From positions 1 through 36,326 of the forward strand of contig NZ_AGSX01000196.1 of assembly GCF_000235745.1 (NCBI RefSeq): a stretch of 36,326 nt of DNA, read 5' to 3'. Origin of the DNA: Stutzerimonas stutzeri SDM-LAC. Lineage in GTDB: Bacteria; Pseudomonadota; Gammaproteobacteria; Pseudomonadales; Pseudomonadaceae. A model generated the notes under the pieces. It did no database searches. It was not told where the DNA came from and saw only the letters and a list, made by a program, of their open reading frames with translations. Below, one piece after another: positions 1-8,506 of this stretch; the first letter of the stretch is position 1; the number at the start of each line of letters is the position of its first letter. Position numbers and translations under genes: made by a program.

Positions 1-2304
1 GGGCAGCAGCCAGATCGCGCCGACCATGTTCCAGAGGAACATGAAGGTCAGCATCAGGCCCATGTCAGCCTGGAACTTGATCGCTGAGAACACCCAGGTG
101 AACACACCAATCGCCAGGCAGATGCCGGTGAAGATTACCGCCTTGCCGGTCGATTTCAGGGTTTCGTAATAGGCATCCTGCAGCGTCATACCCTGGCGCA
201 GGTAGGATTCCAGACGGCTGTAGATATAGATGCCGTAGTCCACACCGATACCCACCCCGAGTGCGATCACCGGCAGCGTTGCGACTTTTACGCCAATCCC
301 CATGAAGGCCATCAGCGCGTTGCCGAGAATCGAGGTCAGCACCAGCGGCAGGACGATGCACAGGGTCGCGGCGACAGAGCGGAAGGTCAGCAAGCACATG
401 AAACTCACCGCTGCGTAGACCGCGATCAGCATGGTGGTTTCGGAGGCGGCGATGACTTCGTTGGTAGCGGCTTCAATACCGGCATTGCCCGCAGCCAGGA
501 CGAACTCCAGACCTTCGCGGTTGTTTTCCTCAGCGAACTCGCGGGCCGCAGAAACAACATGCTCCAACGTCTCGGCCTTGTGGTCATTGAGGAACACCAG
601 CACCGGCGCCAGCGAGCAATCGCCGTTATACATGCCTTCGGCACGTGCAATGGAGCTGTTCAGCACGAACTGGTTACGCGACAGCGTCTCCCACTTCAGG
701 CTGCCCTCGTTCATGCCCTTGATGCTTTGCCGTGCCACGGTGACCATCGACACCGCCGACTGGACACCCTCGGTGTTCTCCATTTTCCACATCAGCTCGT
801 CCATGGCGGCGAGCGTGTCGTAATGGGCGCAGCCCTCGGGAGCCGTCTTCACCATCACCACCAGCACGTCCGAACTGGTCGAGTAGTTGCTGATGACGAA
901 GTCGTTGTCGAGGTTGTAGCGCGAGTCCGGGTGCAGTTCCGGTGCGCCCTGATCGAGGTCGCCGATCTTCAGGTTCTGGCCGTACCAAAGTCCACCACCG
1001 ACGGCGAGCAGCGCGATGACAATGGAAATCGGCGCGACGATCGGGTTGGCAAAGCTGGACAGCAGACGCCAGAACGGGTGGTTGCGCGCGGCTTCTTCTC
1101 GCGCCTGCTTGACTGCCCGCTGACTGATGCCCATGTAGGAAATCGCCACCGGCAGCAGGATCAGGTTGGTCAGAATGATGACCGCCACACCCAGCGAAGC
1201 ACCGATCGCGAGTTCGCGGATTACCCCGATATCGATCAACAGCAGGGTCACGAAGCCGACCGCGTCCGACGCCAACGCCACCATGCCGGGAATGAATAAT
1301 TGGCGGAACGCCATCCGTGCCGCAGCCAACGGGTCGTCGGTTTCGCCGGACGCCATGGCGATACCGTTGATCTTCTGCACGCCATGGGAGATACCGATGG
1401 CAAATACCAGGAACGGCACCAGCATCGAATAGGGATCGAGCCCGAAGCCCAGGGTGTGCAGCAGACCAAGCTGCCAGGCCACGGCAATCAGGGTGGTCAC
1501 CACCACCGCGATGGTGCTCTTGACGCAGCGGGTGAACCACAGCAGCAGTGCCAGCGTGATACCAATGGCGACAAAGAAGAACAGTGCGACGCCGACCAGA
1601 CCATCAATCAGGTCACCGACCTTTTTGGCGAAACCGATGATGTGAATCTCCACATTCGGATTCTGTGCCTCGTACTTGTCGCGAATCTTCTCTTCCAGCT
1701 CGTGGGAGAACTTTTGGTAGTCGAGCTTGATCTGCCGGCTGCGGTCATCCGGATCCGAATAGGACTCCATCAGCGGCACGTCGATGATGCTGGACTTGAA
1801 GTCGTTGGCGACCAGACGCCCGACCTGACCGGATTTAAGAATGTTGCTGCGAAGGTCATCGAGACTTTCCGGCGACCCGTCATAGGTCTGCGGAATGACC
1901 TCACCGCCGGCGAAGCCCTGCTCTGTCACCTCGGTCCAGCGAACGCTGGGACTCCAAAGCGACTTCATGTTGGAGCGGTCGACACCCTGGATATAGAACA
2001 CTTCGTCATGGATCTGACGCAGCGTTTCCATGTACTCCTTGGAGAAGATGTCACCATCCTTGGCCGCCACGGAGATCCGTACCGTGTTGCCCAGGTTGGC
2101 CAGATCATCGCGATGCTGGAGCATGTTCTGAATGTAGGGATGCCCCAGCGGGATCATCTTTTCGAAGCTGGTCGAAGGACGAACCTGGGCAGCCTGGTAA
2201 AACAGGAACACGCTGATCAACAGGCAGATCAGGATCACTGCCGGTCGATTGTTGAATATCAGGCGCTCGAGAAAAGACGCCGGCTTTTGCTGATGCTTGG
2301 TCAT
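1..2304 (-). CDS. RND-family exporter of the MMPL type, C-terminus cut by the window edge
   Basis: The frame is open from an ATG at 2304 to base 1, giving 768 visible residues. Relatives are a little under 800 residues, so only the last few residues are missing. It reads as a 12-TM RND/MMPL permease: an N-terminal TM (about residues 17–35), a large periplasmic domain, a TM block with a FAIGISHGVQKI motif, a second periplasmic domain and a second TM block carrying GVGIGVDYGIYIYSR with Asp689 in the usual proton-relay position. Such pumps export lipids or hydrophobic compounds using the proton motive force, but the substrate cannot be read here. It starts 12 bases after the stop of the YCF48-like gene, so they form one operon. 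No membrane-fusion protein or outer-membrane factor lies beside it in the visible part, as is usual for MMPL/HpnN-like pumps. Confidence 0.9.
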   Translation of the reverse strand, partial: MTKHQQKPASFLERLIFNNRPAVILICLLISVFLFYQAAQVRPSTSFEKMIPLGHPYIQNMLQHRDDLANLGNTVRISVAAKDGDIFSKEYMETLRQIHDEVFYIQGVDRSNMKSLWSPSVRWTEVTEQGFAGGEVIPQTYDGSPESLDDLRSNILKSGQVGRLVANDFKSSIIDVPLMESYSDPDDRSRQIKLDYQKFSHELEEKIRDKYEAQNPNVEIHIIGFAKKVGDLIDGLVGVALFFFVAIGITLALLLWFTRCVKSTIAVVVTTLIAVAWQLGLLHTLGFGLDPYSMLVPFLVFAIGISHGVQKINGIAMASGETDDPLAAARMAFRQLFIPGMVALASDAVGFVTLLLIDIGVIRELAIGASLGVAVIILTNLILLPVAISYMGISQRAVKQAREEAARNHPFWRLLSSFANPIVAPISIVIALLAVGGGLWYGQNLKIGDLDQGAPELHPDSRYNLDNDFVISNYSTSSDVLVVMVKTAPEGCAHYDTLAAMDELMWKMENTEGVQSAVSMVTVARQSIKGMNEGSLKWETLSRNQFVLNSSIARAEGMYNGDCSLAPVLVFLNDHKAETLEHVVSAAREFAEENNREGLEFVLAAGNAGIEAATNEVIAASETTMLIAVYAAVSFMCLLTFRSVAATLCIVLPLVLTSILGNALMAFMGIGVKVATLPVIALGVGIGVDYGIYIYSRLESYLRQGMTLQDAYYETLKSTGKAVIFTGICLAIGVFTWVFSAIKFQADMGLMLTFMFLWNMVGAIWLLP

Positions 2305-2316
2305 GTTGGCTCCGGC

Positions 2317-3408
2317 TTATTGTTGTTGTGTAGGCAGGTTGGCGCCGGTCGGCGAAACGATCCTGACACCGCCCTGTCCGACGAGGATCAGGTTGCCGTC
2401 CGGATTGGAGACCACACCCGAGAGGGAGCGGCGGTCAGGCCGGCTGAACAGCTTGAAGCTCTGTCCGTTGTCCTCGCTGCTGAGCACGGTGCCACCGTGC
2501 CCGACCACGACGATACGGCCATCGGCCAGCCTGTTGCCATCGGCCAGACCCGACTCGACGGCATCACCGTCGTCCAACAGCTCGATGGCTTGCCAGCTGT
2601 CGCCAAAATCGGTTGAGCGGAACAGGTTGCCGCGCAGGCCAAACGCGACCACGACACCCGGTTCGCCACCGCCAACGACGCCGAAGAACGAGCCCTGATA
2701 AGGGGACTCGACGCGCTCCCAGGTCTCACCCATGTCGGCGGAACGGAACATGCCGCCCATCTCGCCGACGATGAACAGGCCGGACCCGGGAATCTCGGCA
2801 ATGGCATTGAGGTGAGAGCCGTCCTCGTTGTCCAGGCGATCGGCAACGTCTTCCCAGTTCTCGCCGCCGTCGGTGGTTTCCAACAACACGCCGTAAGCGC
2901 CGGTGGCGAAACCGTGCTGCGCATTCTCGAACCAGACGTCGAGCAGCGGCACTTCGCCCTCGCGGTTCTCGTACTGCTGCGTCCAGGTCTGACCGCCGTC
3001 GGTGGTGCCAAGGATCAGCGCGTCGTGACCGACCGCCCAACCGTGCTGTTCGTCAGCGAAATACACCGCCGTCAGCAGCTGCCGGGTAGGCACCTTGGCC
3101 TGGGTCCAGCTGGAACCACCGTCGTCGGAATAGAGGATGTGGCCGCGATCACCGGCCGCCACCAGACGCTTGTCGGCATGGGCAATATCGAGAAGCAAGC
3201 TGGTGGCGGCTTTCTGCGATTCGATCGCATATCGAACGCCCGGCTCGGCAGGGTTTTGGGCCTGAGCAGGCGCGCCTAGAAACAGGATGGAGAGAACACT
3301 GCAGAGCGAGAGCGTTCTTGCCAGCGGCGATTGACTACGGAACATCGGCGTGCGGGTCGTTTTTTCCACGCGGCCAACCGGTGTGCGCCACATGACGGGC
3401 TCACTCAT
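2317..3408 (-). CDS. Exported YCF48/BNR-repeat beta-propeller protein
   Basis: The product has 363 residues from the ATG at 3408, chosen because AAAGGGGG lies just upstream. An internal Met at residue 22 (position 3345) followed by a clear signal sequence ending APAQA (about residue 50) is an alternative start, but it has no good ribosome site. The mature protein has six Asp-box/BNR motifs of the form S/T-x-D-x-G-x-x-W/F near residues 94, 136, 179, 224, 266 and 311, the pattern of YCF48/HCF136-type seven-bladed propellers. In plants and cyanobacteria the family assists photosystem II assembly; in pseudomonads it is repeatedly found beside MMPL-type RND pumps, with no known mechanism. Here it is the first gene of a two-gene operon with such a pump. 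I infer a periplasmic partner or assembly factor for the exporter. Confidence 0.85.
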   Translation of the reverse strand: MSEPVMWRTPVGRVEKTTRTPMFRSQSPLARTLSLCSVLSILFLGAPAQAQNPAEPGVRYAIESQKAATSLLLDIAHADKRLVAAGDRGHILYSDDGGSSWTQAKVPTRQLLTAVYFADEQHGWAVGHDALILGTTDGGQTWTQQYENREGEVPLLDVWFENAQHGFATGAYGVLLETTDGGENWEDVADRLDNEDGSHLNAIAEIPGSGLFIVGEMGGMFRSADMGETWERVESPYQGSFFGVVGGGEPGVVVAFGLRGNLFRSTDFGDSWQAIELLDDGDAVESGLADGNRLADGRIVVVGHGGTVLSSEDNGQSFKLFSRPDRRSLSGVVSNPDGNLILVGQGGVRIVSPTGANLPTQQQ

Positions 3409-3637
3409 ACATACCCCCTTTATTCTTATTAGGTAAGGCCTGCGTAGGAAGGCAGGCGAGGCCATGCTATAGGGCTTTCGAAAGCGGCGGCAATTGGCTG
3501 GACGTTATGTTTTGTTAAGCATGCCTCAATGATGTTGCGTGATAGGTATGCCTTATGGCACGGCGCTTGGCGCTCTTCTTCTCCGGCATTGGAAGGGGAT
3601 GTCTGATCGCGACCGGCTAGCACCTCTGTGAACGAAA

Positions 3638-3660
3638 AATCCCGCGGCAAGCGCGGGATT
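3638..3660 (-). terminator. Rho-independent terminator after pepN
   Basis: A perfect 9-bp inverted repeat (AATCCCGCG / CGCGGGATT) encloses a 5-base loop. Read on the − strand it is followed by a T-run (positions 3639–3635). It lies 33 bases past the pepN stop codon and separates pepN from the YCF48/RND operon. Confidence 0.85.
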
Positions 3661-3693
3661 CTCGACAGTCATTGCCTCAAGTCGCAGCCCTGA

Positions 3694-6351
3694 TCAGGCA
3701 AGGCTCTTGCTTACCACCTCGTAGACATCACTCGACAACTCACCGGAGGCCAGGATGCGCTCCAACTCTGTTTTCATCATGCCCTGACGACCGGCATCGT
3801 ACTTGCGCCAGCGGGTCAGCGGTGCCAGCAGCCGTGAAGCGATCTGCGGATTGAGCTTGTTGAGTACGATGACCTGATCGGCCAGGAAGCGGTATCCCGC
3901 GCCATCGGCCCGGTGGAAGTTGACCAAATTCTGGTTGGCGAAGGTGCCGATCAGCGCACGCACCTTGTTCGGGTTCTTCAGCGTGAACGCAGGGTGCTGC
4001 ATCAGATGCTGGACCCGCTCCAAGCCACCCGGCTGAGTGTTGCCGGCCTGGACGCTGAACCACTGATCCATGACCAGCGGGTTGTCCTTGAAGTGCTCGG
4101 CAAAGGCTTCCAGTGCTTTGTCGCGCACGGCTTCGAAGTCTGAATTGACCAATACCGCCAACGCCGTCAGGCGCTCGGTCATGTTGTCGGCCTGCTCGAA
4201 CTGGTCCACGCAGGCGGCTACCACTTCCGGCTTGCCGCTGAGCATCAGGTACGACAGCGCGATGTTTTGCAAGGCGCGTCGGGCGAAGTGGCTGGCTTCG
4301 GCGACATAAGGCGTCTCGCGCGACACCTCGCGGTTGGCCTGATAACGCTTCCAGAGCAGATCGTACAGAGCGGTGGCGATGCCCTGACGAGCGAAGTCGC
4401 GTGCCGCGTGAATGGCATCGACGTCAGCCACCTCACTGATTTCGGTGAGGTAGGCCTCACTCGGCAGTGACAGCATTTCGGCAACCATGGCCTGATCGAG
4501 GCTTTCATCTTCCAACTGGCTGCGCAGTGCCGCGACCAAACGCTGGTCCAGCTGCAGCGCTTCGCCGCGCTGGTGCTGGCCGATCAGTTCCTGCAGCACC
4601 TGTACCGACAGCTGCTGGCCCGCTTCCCAGCGGTTGAAGCCGTCGGAATCGTGCTGCATCAAAAGCATCAGCTGATCGCGGCTGTAGGGGAAGTCCAGCT
4701 TCACCGGCGCGGAGAACCCGCGCAGCAGCGACGGCAGTGGTTGCTCTGGCACGTCGACGAAGGTGAAGGTCTGCTCAGGCTGGTCGACTGCCAACACGCG
4801 GGTTGTGCCGACTGCAGTGTCCTCGCCTTGTAGCCGCAACGCGATTTCGTTGCCCTGCCCGTCCAGCAGGCCCAGCGAGACCGGGATGACGAACTCCAAC
4901 TTCTCGCTTTGCCCCGGCGTCGGCGGGCAGCTCTGGCGGAAGGTCAGGCTGTAAGTCCTCGCTGCTGCATCGTACTGCTCGCTAACGGCCAGACGCGGTG
5001 TGCCGGCCTGGCTGTACCAGCGTTTGAACTGGGTCAGGTCGGCGCCGTTGGCGTCCTCCATCGCTTTAACGAAATCATCGACGGTCACGGCCTGGCCATC
5101 GTGCCGCTCGAAGTAGAGGTCGCTGCCCTTGCGGAAGCCCTCTTCGCCCAACAGCGTCTGGATCATGCGCACCACTTCGGCGCCCTTTTCGTACACGGTC
5201 AGGGTGTAGAAGTTGGAGATTTCGATGAAGGATTCGGGGCGCACCGAATGCGCCATGGGGCCGGCATCTTCTGCGAACTGGTGGGTGCGCAGGTAGGACA
5301 CGTCCTCGACGCGCTTTACGGTCGGCGAGTTCATGTCAGCGGAAAACTGCGAGTCGCGGAATACCGTGAAGCCTTCCTTCAGCGACAGCTGGAACCAGTC
5401 GCGGCAGGTCACGCGGTTGCCCGACCAGTTGTGAAAATACTCGTGGGCGACGATCGCCTCGACACGCTGGTGGGCAGCGTCTGTGGCGGTTTCGGCGCGC
5501 GCCAGCACGGCGCTGGAATTAAAGATGTTGAGGCCCTTGTTTTCCATGGCGCCCATGTTGAAGTCGTTGACCGCGACGATCATGAAGATATCCAGGTCGT
5601 ATTCCCGACCGTAGGCCTCCTCGTCCCACTTCATGGACTTTTTCAGACTGTCCATGGCGTGCTGGCATTTGTCGATGTTTTCCGGCTCGACGTAAATGCG
5701 CAGCGCCACGTCACGACCCGTCATGGTGGTGAAGCTGTCCTCGACGCACCAGAGATCACCCGCCACCAGGGCGAACAAATACGCCGGCTTCTTGAATGGA
5801 TCTTCCCAGGTTGCCCAGTGGCGGCCGTCATCTTCTTCGCCGCTGGCGATGGGGTTGCCGTTTGACAGCAGGATCGGATAAGCATGTTTCTCGGCACTGA
5901 CCGTCGTGGTGAACTTGCTCATCACATCAGGGCGGTCAAGGTAATAGGTGATCTTGCGGAAGCCCTCTGCCTCGCACTGGGTGCAGAACATCTTGCCGGA
6001 CTTGTAGAGGCCTTCCAGCGCCGTGTTGCTTTCGGGGTGAATCACGACCGTGCTATCCAGCGTGAAGCGCTCTGCATCAGGCTGCAGCGTCAGGCTTTCT
6101 TCGCCGATTTCATAATCGCCCAGGCCGAGCTGACGATCATTGATAGAAAGAGAGATCAACTCGAGATCCTGGCCATCCAGCCGCAGGGACGGCAAACCGG
6201 CACCGGCCTCCGGGTTGCGACGCATGACCAGCTGCGCATGGACCAAGGTGCGGTCTTCGTACAGTTCGAAGGTCAGGTGCGTTTCATCGATCAGGTAATC
6301 CGGAACCTGATAATCCTTAAGATGAATGACTTTCGGTTGTTCGGTGCGCAT
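3694..6351 (-). CDS. pepN: Aminopeptidase N (M1 family, membrane alanyl aminopeptidase)
   Basis: The 885-residue product matches the usual length of proteobacterial PepN. It removes N-terminal residues from peptides in the cytoplasm as a zinc metallopeptidase. Diagnostic motifs are present: the substrate-anchoring GAMEN at residues 267–271, and the zinc-binding HEYFH at 303–307 followed by the downstream Glu in the LKEGFTVFRD segment. The remaining C-terminal half is the helical domain typical of E. coli-type PepN. The ATG at 6351 fits the conserved N-terminus (MRTEQPK). The gene has its own terminator and a 119-bp leader to the next gene upstream, so it may be transcribed alone. Confidence 0.97.
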   Translation of the reverse strand: MRTEQPKVIHLKDYQVPDYLIDETHLTFELYEDRTLVHAQLVMRRNPEAGAGLPSLRLDGQDLELISLSINDRQLGLGDYEIGEESLTLQPDAERFTLDSTVVIHPESNTALEGLYKSGKMFCTQCEAEGFRKITYYLDRPDVMSKFTTTVSAEKHAYPILLSNGNPIASGEEDDGRHWATWEDPFKKPAYLFALVAGDLWCVEDSFTTMTGRDVALRIYVEPENIDKCQHAMDSLKKSMKWDEEAYGREYDLDIFMIVAVNDFNMGAMENKGLNIFNSSAVLARAETATDAAHQRVEAIVAHEYFHNWSGNRVTCRDWFQLSLKEGFTVFRDSQFSADMNSPTVKRVEDVSYLRTHQFAEDAGPMAHSVRPESFIEISNFYTLTVYEKGAEVVRMIQTLLGEEGFRKGSDLYFERHDGQAVTVDDFVKAMEDANGADLTQFKRWYSQAGTPRLAVSEQYDAAARTYSLTFRQSCPPTPGQSEKLEFVIPVSLGLLDGQGNEIALRLQGEDTAVGTTRVLAVDQPEQTFTFVDVPEQPLPSLLRGFSAPVKLDFPYSRDQLMLLMQHDSDGFNRWEAGQQLSVQVLQELIGQHQRGEALQLDQRLVAALRSQLEDESLDQAMVAEMLSLPSEAYLTEISEVADVDAIHAARDFARQGIATALYDLLWKRYQANREVSRETPYVAEASHFARRALQNIALSYLMLSGKPEVVAACVDQFEQADNMTERLTALAVLVNSDFEAVRDKALEAFAEHFKDNPLVMDQWFSVQAGNTQPGGLERVQHLMQHPAFTLKNPNKVRALIGTFANQNLVNFHRADGAGYRFLADQVIVLNKLNPQIASRLLAPLTRWRKYDAGRQGMMKTELERILASGELSSDVYEVVSKSLA

Positions 6352-6425
6352 CGGTTGAGCCTCTTCGAGGCAGCCTCAAGCAACGGGCTCGCGGCTGCGA
6401 ATTTTCGGTGATGGTCCTGACGCTA

Positions 6426-6449
6426 CTCGCGGAACCACGTATCCGCGAG
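6426..6449. repeat. Inverted repeat between the DUF2797 gene and pepN
   Basis: A perfect 8-bp stem (CTCGCGGA / TCCGCGAG) with an 8-base loop lies 22 bases past the DUF2797 stop codon and about 75 bases before pepN. There is no T-run on either strand, so it is either a weak or Rho-assisted terminator for the upstream − strand operon or a structured pepN leader element. Confidence 0.4.
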
Positions 6450-6470
6450 CGCTTTAGCAAACCGCCTGGC

Positions 6471-7304
6471 TTACGCCGCAGCGCTGGCTGCAACCTGGTA
6501 AGCCGTGAACTTGCGGATATTTATCACGCCGGTATCAAGGATCAGATATTGACCCTTGATGCCGCGTAGGGTGCCTTCGACGACTGGCGTCTTTTCCAGA
6601 TCCAGGCTGACGATCTTGGTCGGGTAGGCCTCGACCGGGTAACGGATCTCGAGCACCTGCGCATCGGCCACTGGCTGGATCGCCTGCAACCCGTAACGCT
6701 GTTGCAGCTCACGCAGCCCTCCGGCGCAGGCATCGAAGATCTGTTCGCGGATCTCGATCAGGTCGATGGGTTCAGCATCGCCTTTGAGCAGCGCGCGCCA
6801 GTTGGTGCGATCAGCGACCTGACTACGCAGCAGGTCTTCGACCATACCCGACTGTTGTCGAGTCGCGACACGCATGATCGGCAGCGCCTGACTGGCGCCC
6901 TGATCGAGCCAGCGTGTCGGCAACTGCGTCGCGCGGGTGATGCCCACTTTGATGCCCGATGAGTTGGCCAGATACACCACATGATCGGTCATGCAGAAAT
7001 CCATACCCCACTGCGGATCGCGGCAGGTGCCGAAGTCGTGGTGGCATTTTTCCGGGCTCATGATGCAGATGTCGCATTGCGGCAGCTTCTTGAAGCAGGG
7101 GTAGCAATAGCCCTGACTGAAACTCTTGTTGGTCTTGCGGCCACAGTGGCTGCAGTGGATGGCGCCCAGGTACTCCAACCGCAGGGTCTTGCCGATCAGC
7201 GGGTTGACCGGCACCAGCGTCTCGTTCAGGCGGAACGAATATTGGGCCTGATCTCCCAGCTGAATCGACATCTTGCTCAGCGCGCCGCGTCCCAGCTCAA
7301 GCAT
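6471..7304 (-). CDS. DUF2797 protein: zinc-rich N-terminus with a GIY-YIG-like core
   Basis: The product has 277 residues. The N-terminal third carries paired cysteines (C51/C54, C67/C70, C77/C80) plus C87, H88, H89, C94 and C104, consistent with zinc ribbons. The middle reads like a GIY-YIG nuclease fold: Val-Tyr at 110–111, IKVGITR at 118–124, Arg131, Glu156 (MVEDLL) and Asn168 (TNW), in the right order for the Tyr, Gly, Arg, Glu and Asn of that superfamily. The C-terminal ~60 residues look like a small beta domain. The family has no assigned function. The start codon overlaps the stop of the YeaC gene by one base (TGATG), so I chose the long start; a second Met at 7271 is possible. Nuclease activity is an inference from motif order only. 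Confidence 0.8.
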   Translation of the reverse strand: MLELGRGALSKMSIQLGDQAQYSFRLNETLVPVNPLIGKTLRLEYLGAIHCSHCGRKTNKSFSQGYCYPCFKKLPQCDICIMSPEKCHHDFGTCRDPQWGMDFCMTDHVVYLANSSGIKVGITRATQLPTRWLDQGASQALPIMRVATRQQSGMVEDLLRSQVADRTNWRALLKGDAEPIDLIEIREQIFDACAGGLRELQQRYGLQAIQPVADAQVLEIRYPVEAYPTKIVSLDLEKTPVVEGTLRGIKGQYLILDTGVINIRKFTAYQVAASAAA

Positions 7305-7579
7305 CAGTGCCGGGTCCCGGAGGCAGGTGAAAACAGGCTAGAGTCGATAGGTGTCTTGTTCTTGCTCTTGGAGCCGCATTCCTGGCCACCCAAGTAGCCG
7401 GTGCGCTCCTCTTCCGGCAGGTTCTTCAGCTCCCAGGCGATCATCGCACCGAGGCAGGTTTCCTTCTGCTCGGGCGTCAGCTTGCGGCCGTCGCTCCACT
7501 TGCCCAGCTCGACGGCGGTTTTCAGGTTTTCGTAGATTTCAGGGGTGATGTTTTCGATGGCTTCAATAAAGGACGACAT
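7304..7579 (-). CDS. YeaC-like DUF1315 protein
   Basis: This small 91-residue acidic protein opens MSSFIEAIENITPEIYENLK and contains the KWSDGRKLTPEQKE stretch typical of the DUF1315/YeaC family, which is conserved in gammaproteobacteria and has no known function. The ATG at 7579 is preceded by GGGAG at good spacing. Its stop overlaps the start of the DUF2797 gene, so the two are probably translated as a coupled pair. The C-terminal GGQECGSKSKNK tail holds the only cysteine after residue 60. Confidence 0.8.
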   Translation of the reverse strand: MSSFIEAIENITPEIYENLKTAVELGKWSDGRKLTPEQKETCLGAMIAWELKNLPEEERTGYLGGQECGSKSKNKTPIDSSLFSPASGTRH

Positions 7580-7639
7580 GACCGGCTCCCGGGGAAACGA
7601 GGGCGCATTCTAGCGGAAAGAAGCAGAGAGCTGGACGCC

Positions 7640-8506
7640 TCAAGCCTCAAGCCTTCGGCGCGCGAGCAACCCACCGGCCACGCCGGTAATGCAACCGGCC
7701 ACCAATCCGCCGACATGTGCGGCATTGGCTATGGCCAGCGCGCCGAAGCTCACCACCTCAATCACGCCGGTCAGGCAGATCACCAGCCAGACCAGCATCA
7801 GCACCACGACGCCGGGCGGCAAGCGGTAGGCCTCGTCCGGCGAGAGCTTCTGGAACAGCCAGCAATGCCCGAGCAGCCCGTACAGGACGCCAGATAGTCC
7901 GCCGAATATGCCTGGGCCGCCGTAGGTGTACTGCGCCATATTGGACACGATGCCGAACACCAGCGTCAGCCCGAGCAACATCAGTGCACCCTGGCGGTAT
8001 TCGATGCGCCGACCAAGCTCCCAATACCACATGGAGTTCATAGCCAGGTGGAGGAAGCCAAAGTGTACGAAGATCGGCGTCACCAGGCGCCACCACTCCC
8101 CCGCTGCGAGTGTCTGCTCGAGCGTAGCGAAGTAGGCGTACTCACCGTCGATGCGAAAATCGCTGAAGTTTAACCAGCGAACGGTGCCGAAGTTTTCACC
8201 CAGCATGGTGATCGCGGCGGCGATCATTGTCAGCGCTAACACCGCGGCAGTCAGCGGGCTACGGCGAAGGCTGGCGACGAAACCGCCAACGCGGCGCGGC
8301 GGTTGTTCAGCTACTACAGCGCCATCACCTTGAGGGTAGCGCTGGTAGAGCTCACGGACCTGCTCTGCGGTCTCTGCCGGCACCCGCAACACCTGCTCAC
8401 CCGACTCTTCAGAGACGCGGCAAGGCACCTGCAGTCGCCGCAGCAAGGCAATGAAACCGCTCAGGTCTTCCGACAATGGCAGGCGCAACGCCTCTACGAT
8501 GGCCAT
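7640..8506 (-). CDS. Rhomboid family intramembrane serine protease (GlpG-like)
   Basis: The 288-residue product has a cytoplasmic N-terminal domain of about 75 residues, as in GlpG, then about six TM segments. The catalytic dyad is intact: Ser205 in GLSG and His264 in NAAHVGG. His148, His153 and Asn157 of the HxxxxHxxxN pattern, which forms the oxyanion hole, are also present. It cleaves TM substrates within the inner membrane; the substrate is unknown. The ATG at 8506 sits right after the stop of the metallophosphoesterase gene, with GGAG six bases upstream inside that gene, so translation is probably coupled. Confidence 0.93.
   Translation of the reverse strand: MAIVEALRLPLSEDLSGFIALLRRLQVPCRVSEESGEQVLRVPAETAEQVRELYQRYPQGDGAVVAEQPPRRVGGFVASLRRSPLTAAVLALTMIAAAITMLGENFGTVRWLNFSDFRIDGEYAYFATLEQTLAAGEWWRLVTPIFVHFGFLHLAMNSMWYWELGRRIEYRQGALMLLGLTLVFGIVSNMAQYTYGGPGIFGGLSGVLYGLLGHCWLFQKLSPDEAYRLPPGVVVLMLVWLVICLTGVIEVVSFGALAIANAAHVGGLVAGCITGVAGGLLARRRLEA

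Noticed and set aside
1300-2616. A 438-codon open frame on the + strand across the RND gene and the YCF48 gene end
   Set aside because: It runs antisense across two recognised genes and their junction and has no domain.
3429-3650. A 73-codon − strand frame upstream of the YCF48-like gene
   Set aside because: No ribosome site, no recognisable family, and it runs through the pepN terminator region and the leader of the YCF48-like gene.
7635-7652. Short tandem repeat (cctcaag twice) at the end of the rhomboid gene
   Set aside because: Two short copies only; it is partly coding and too short to call a repeat element or CRISPR.
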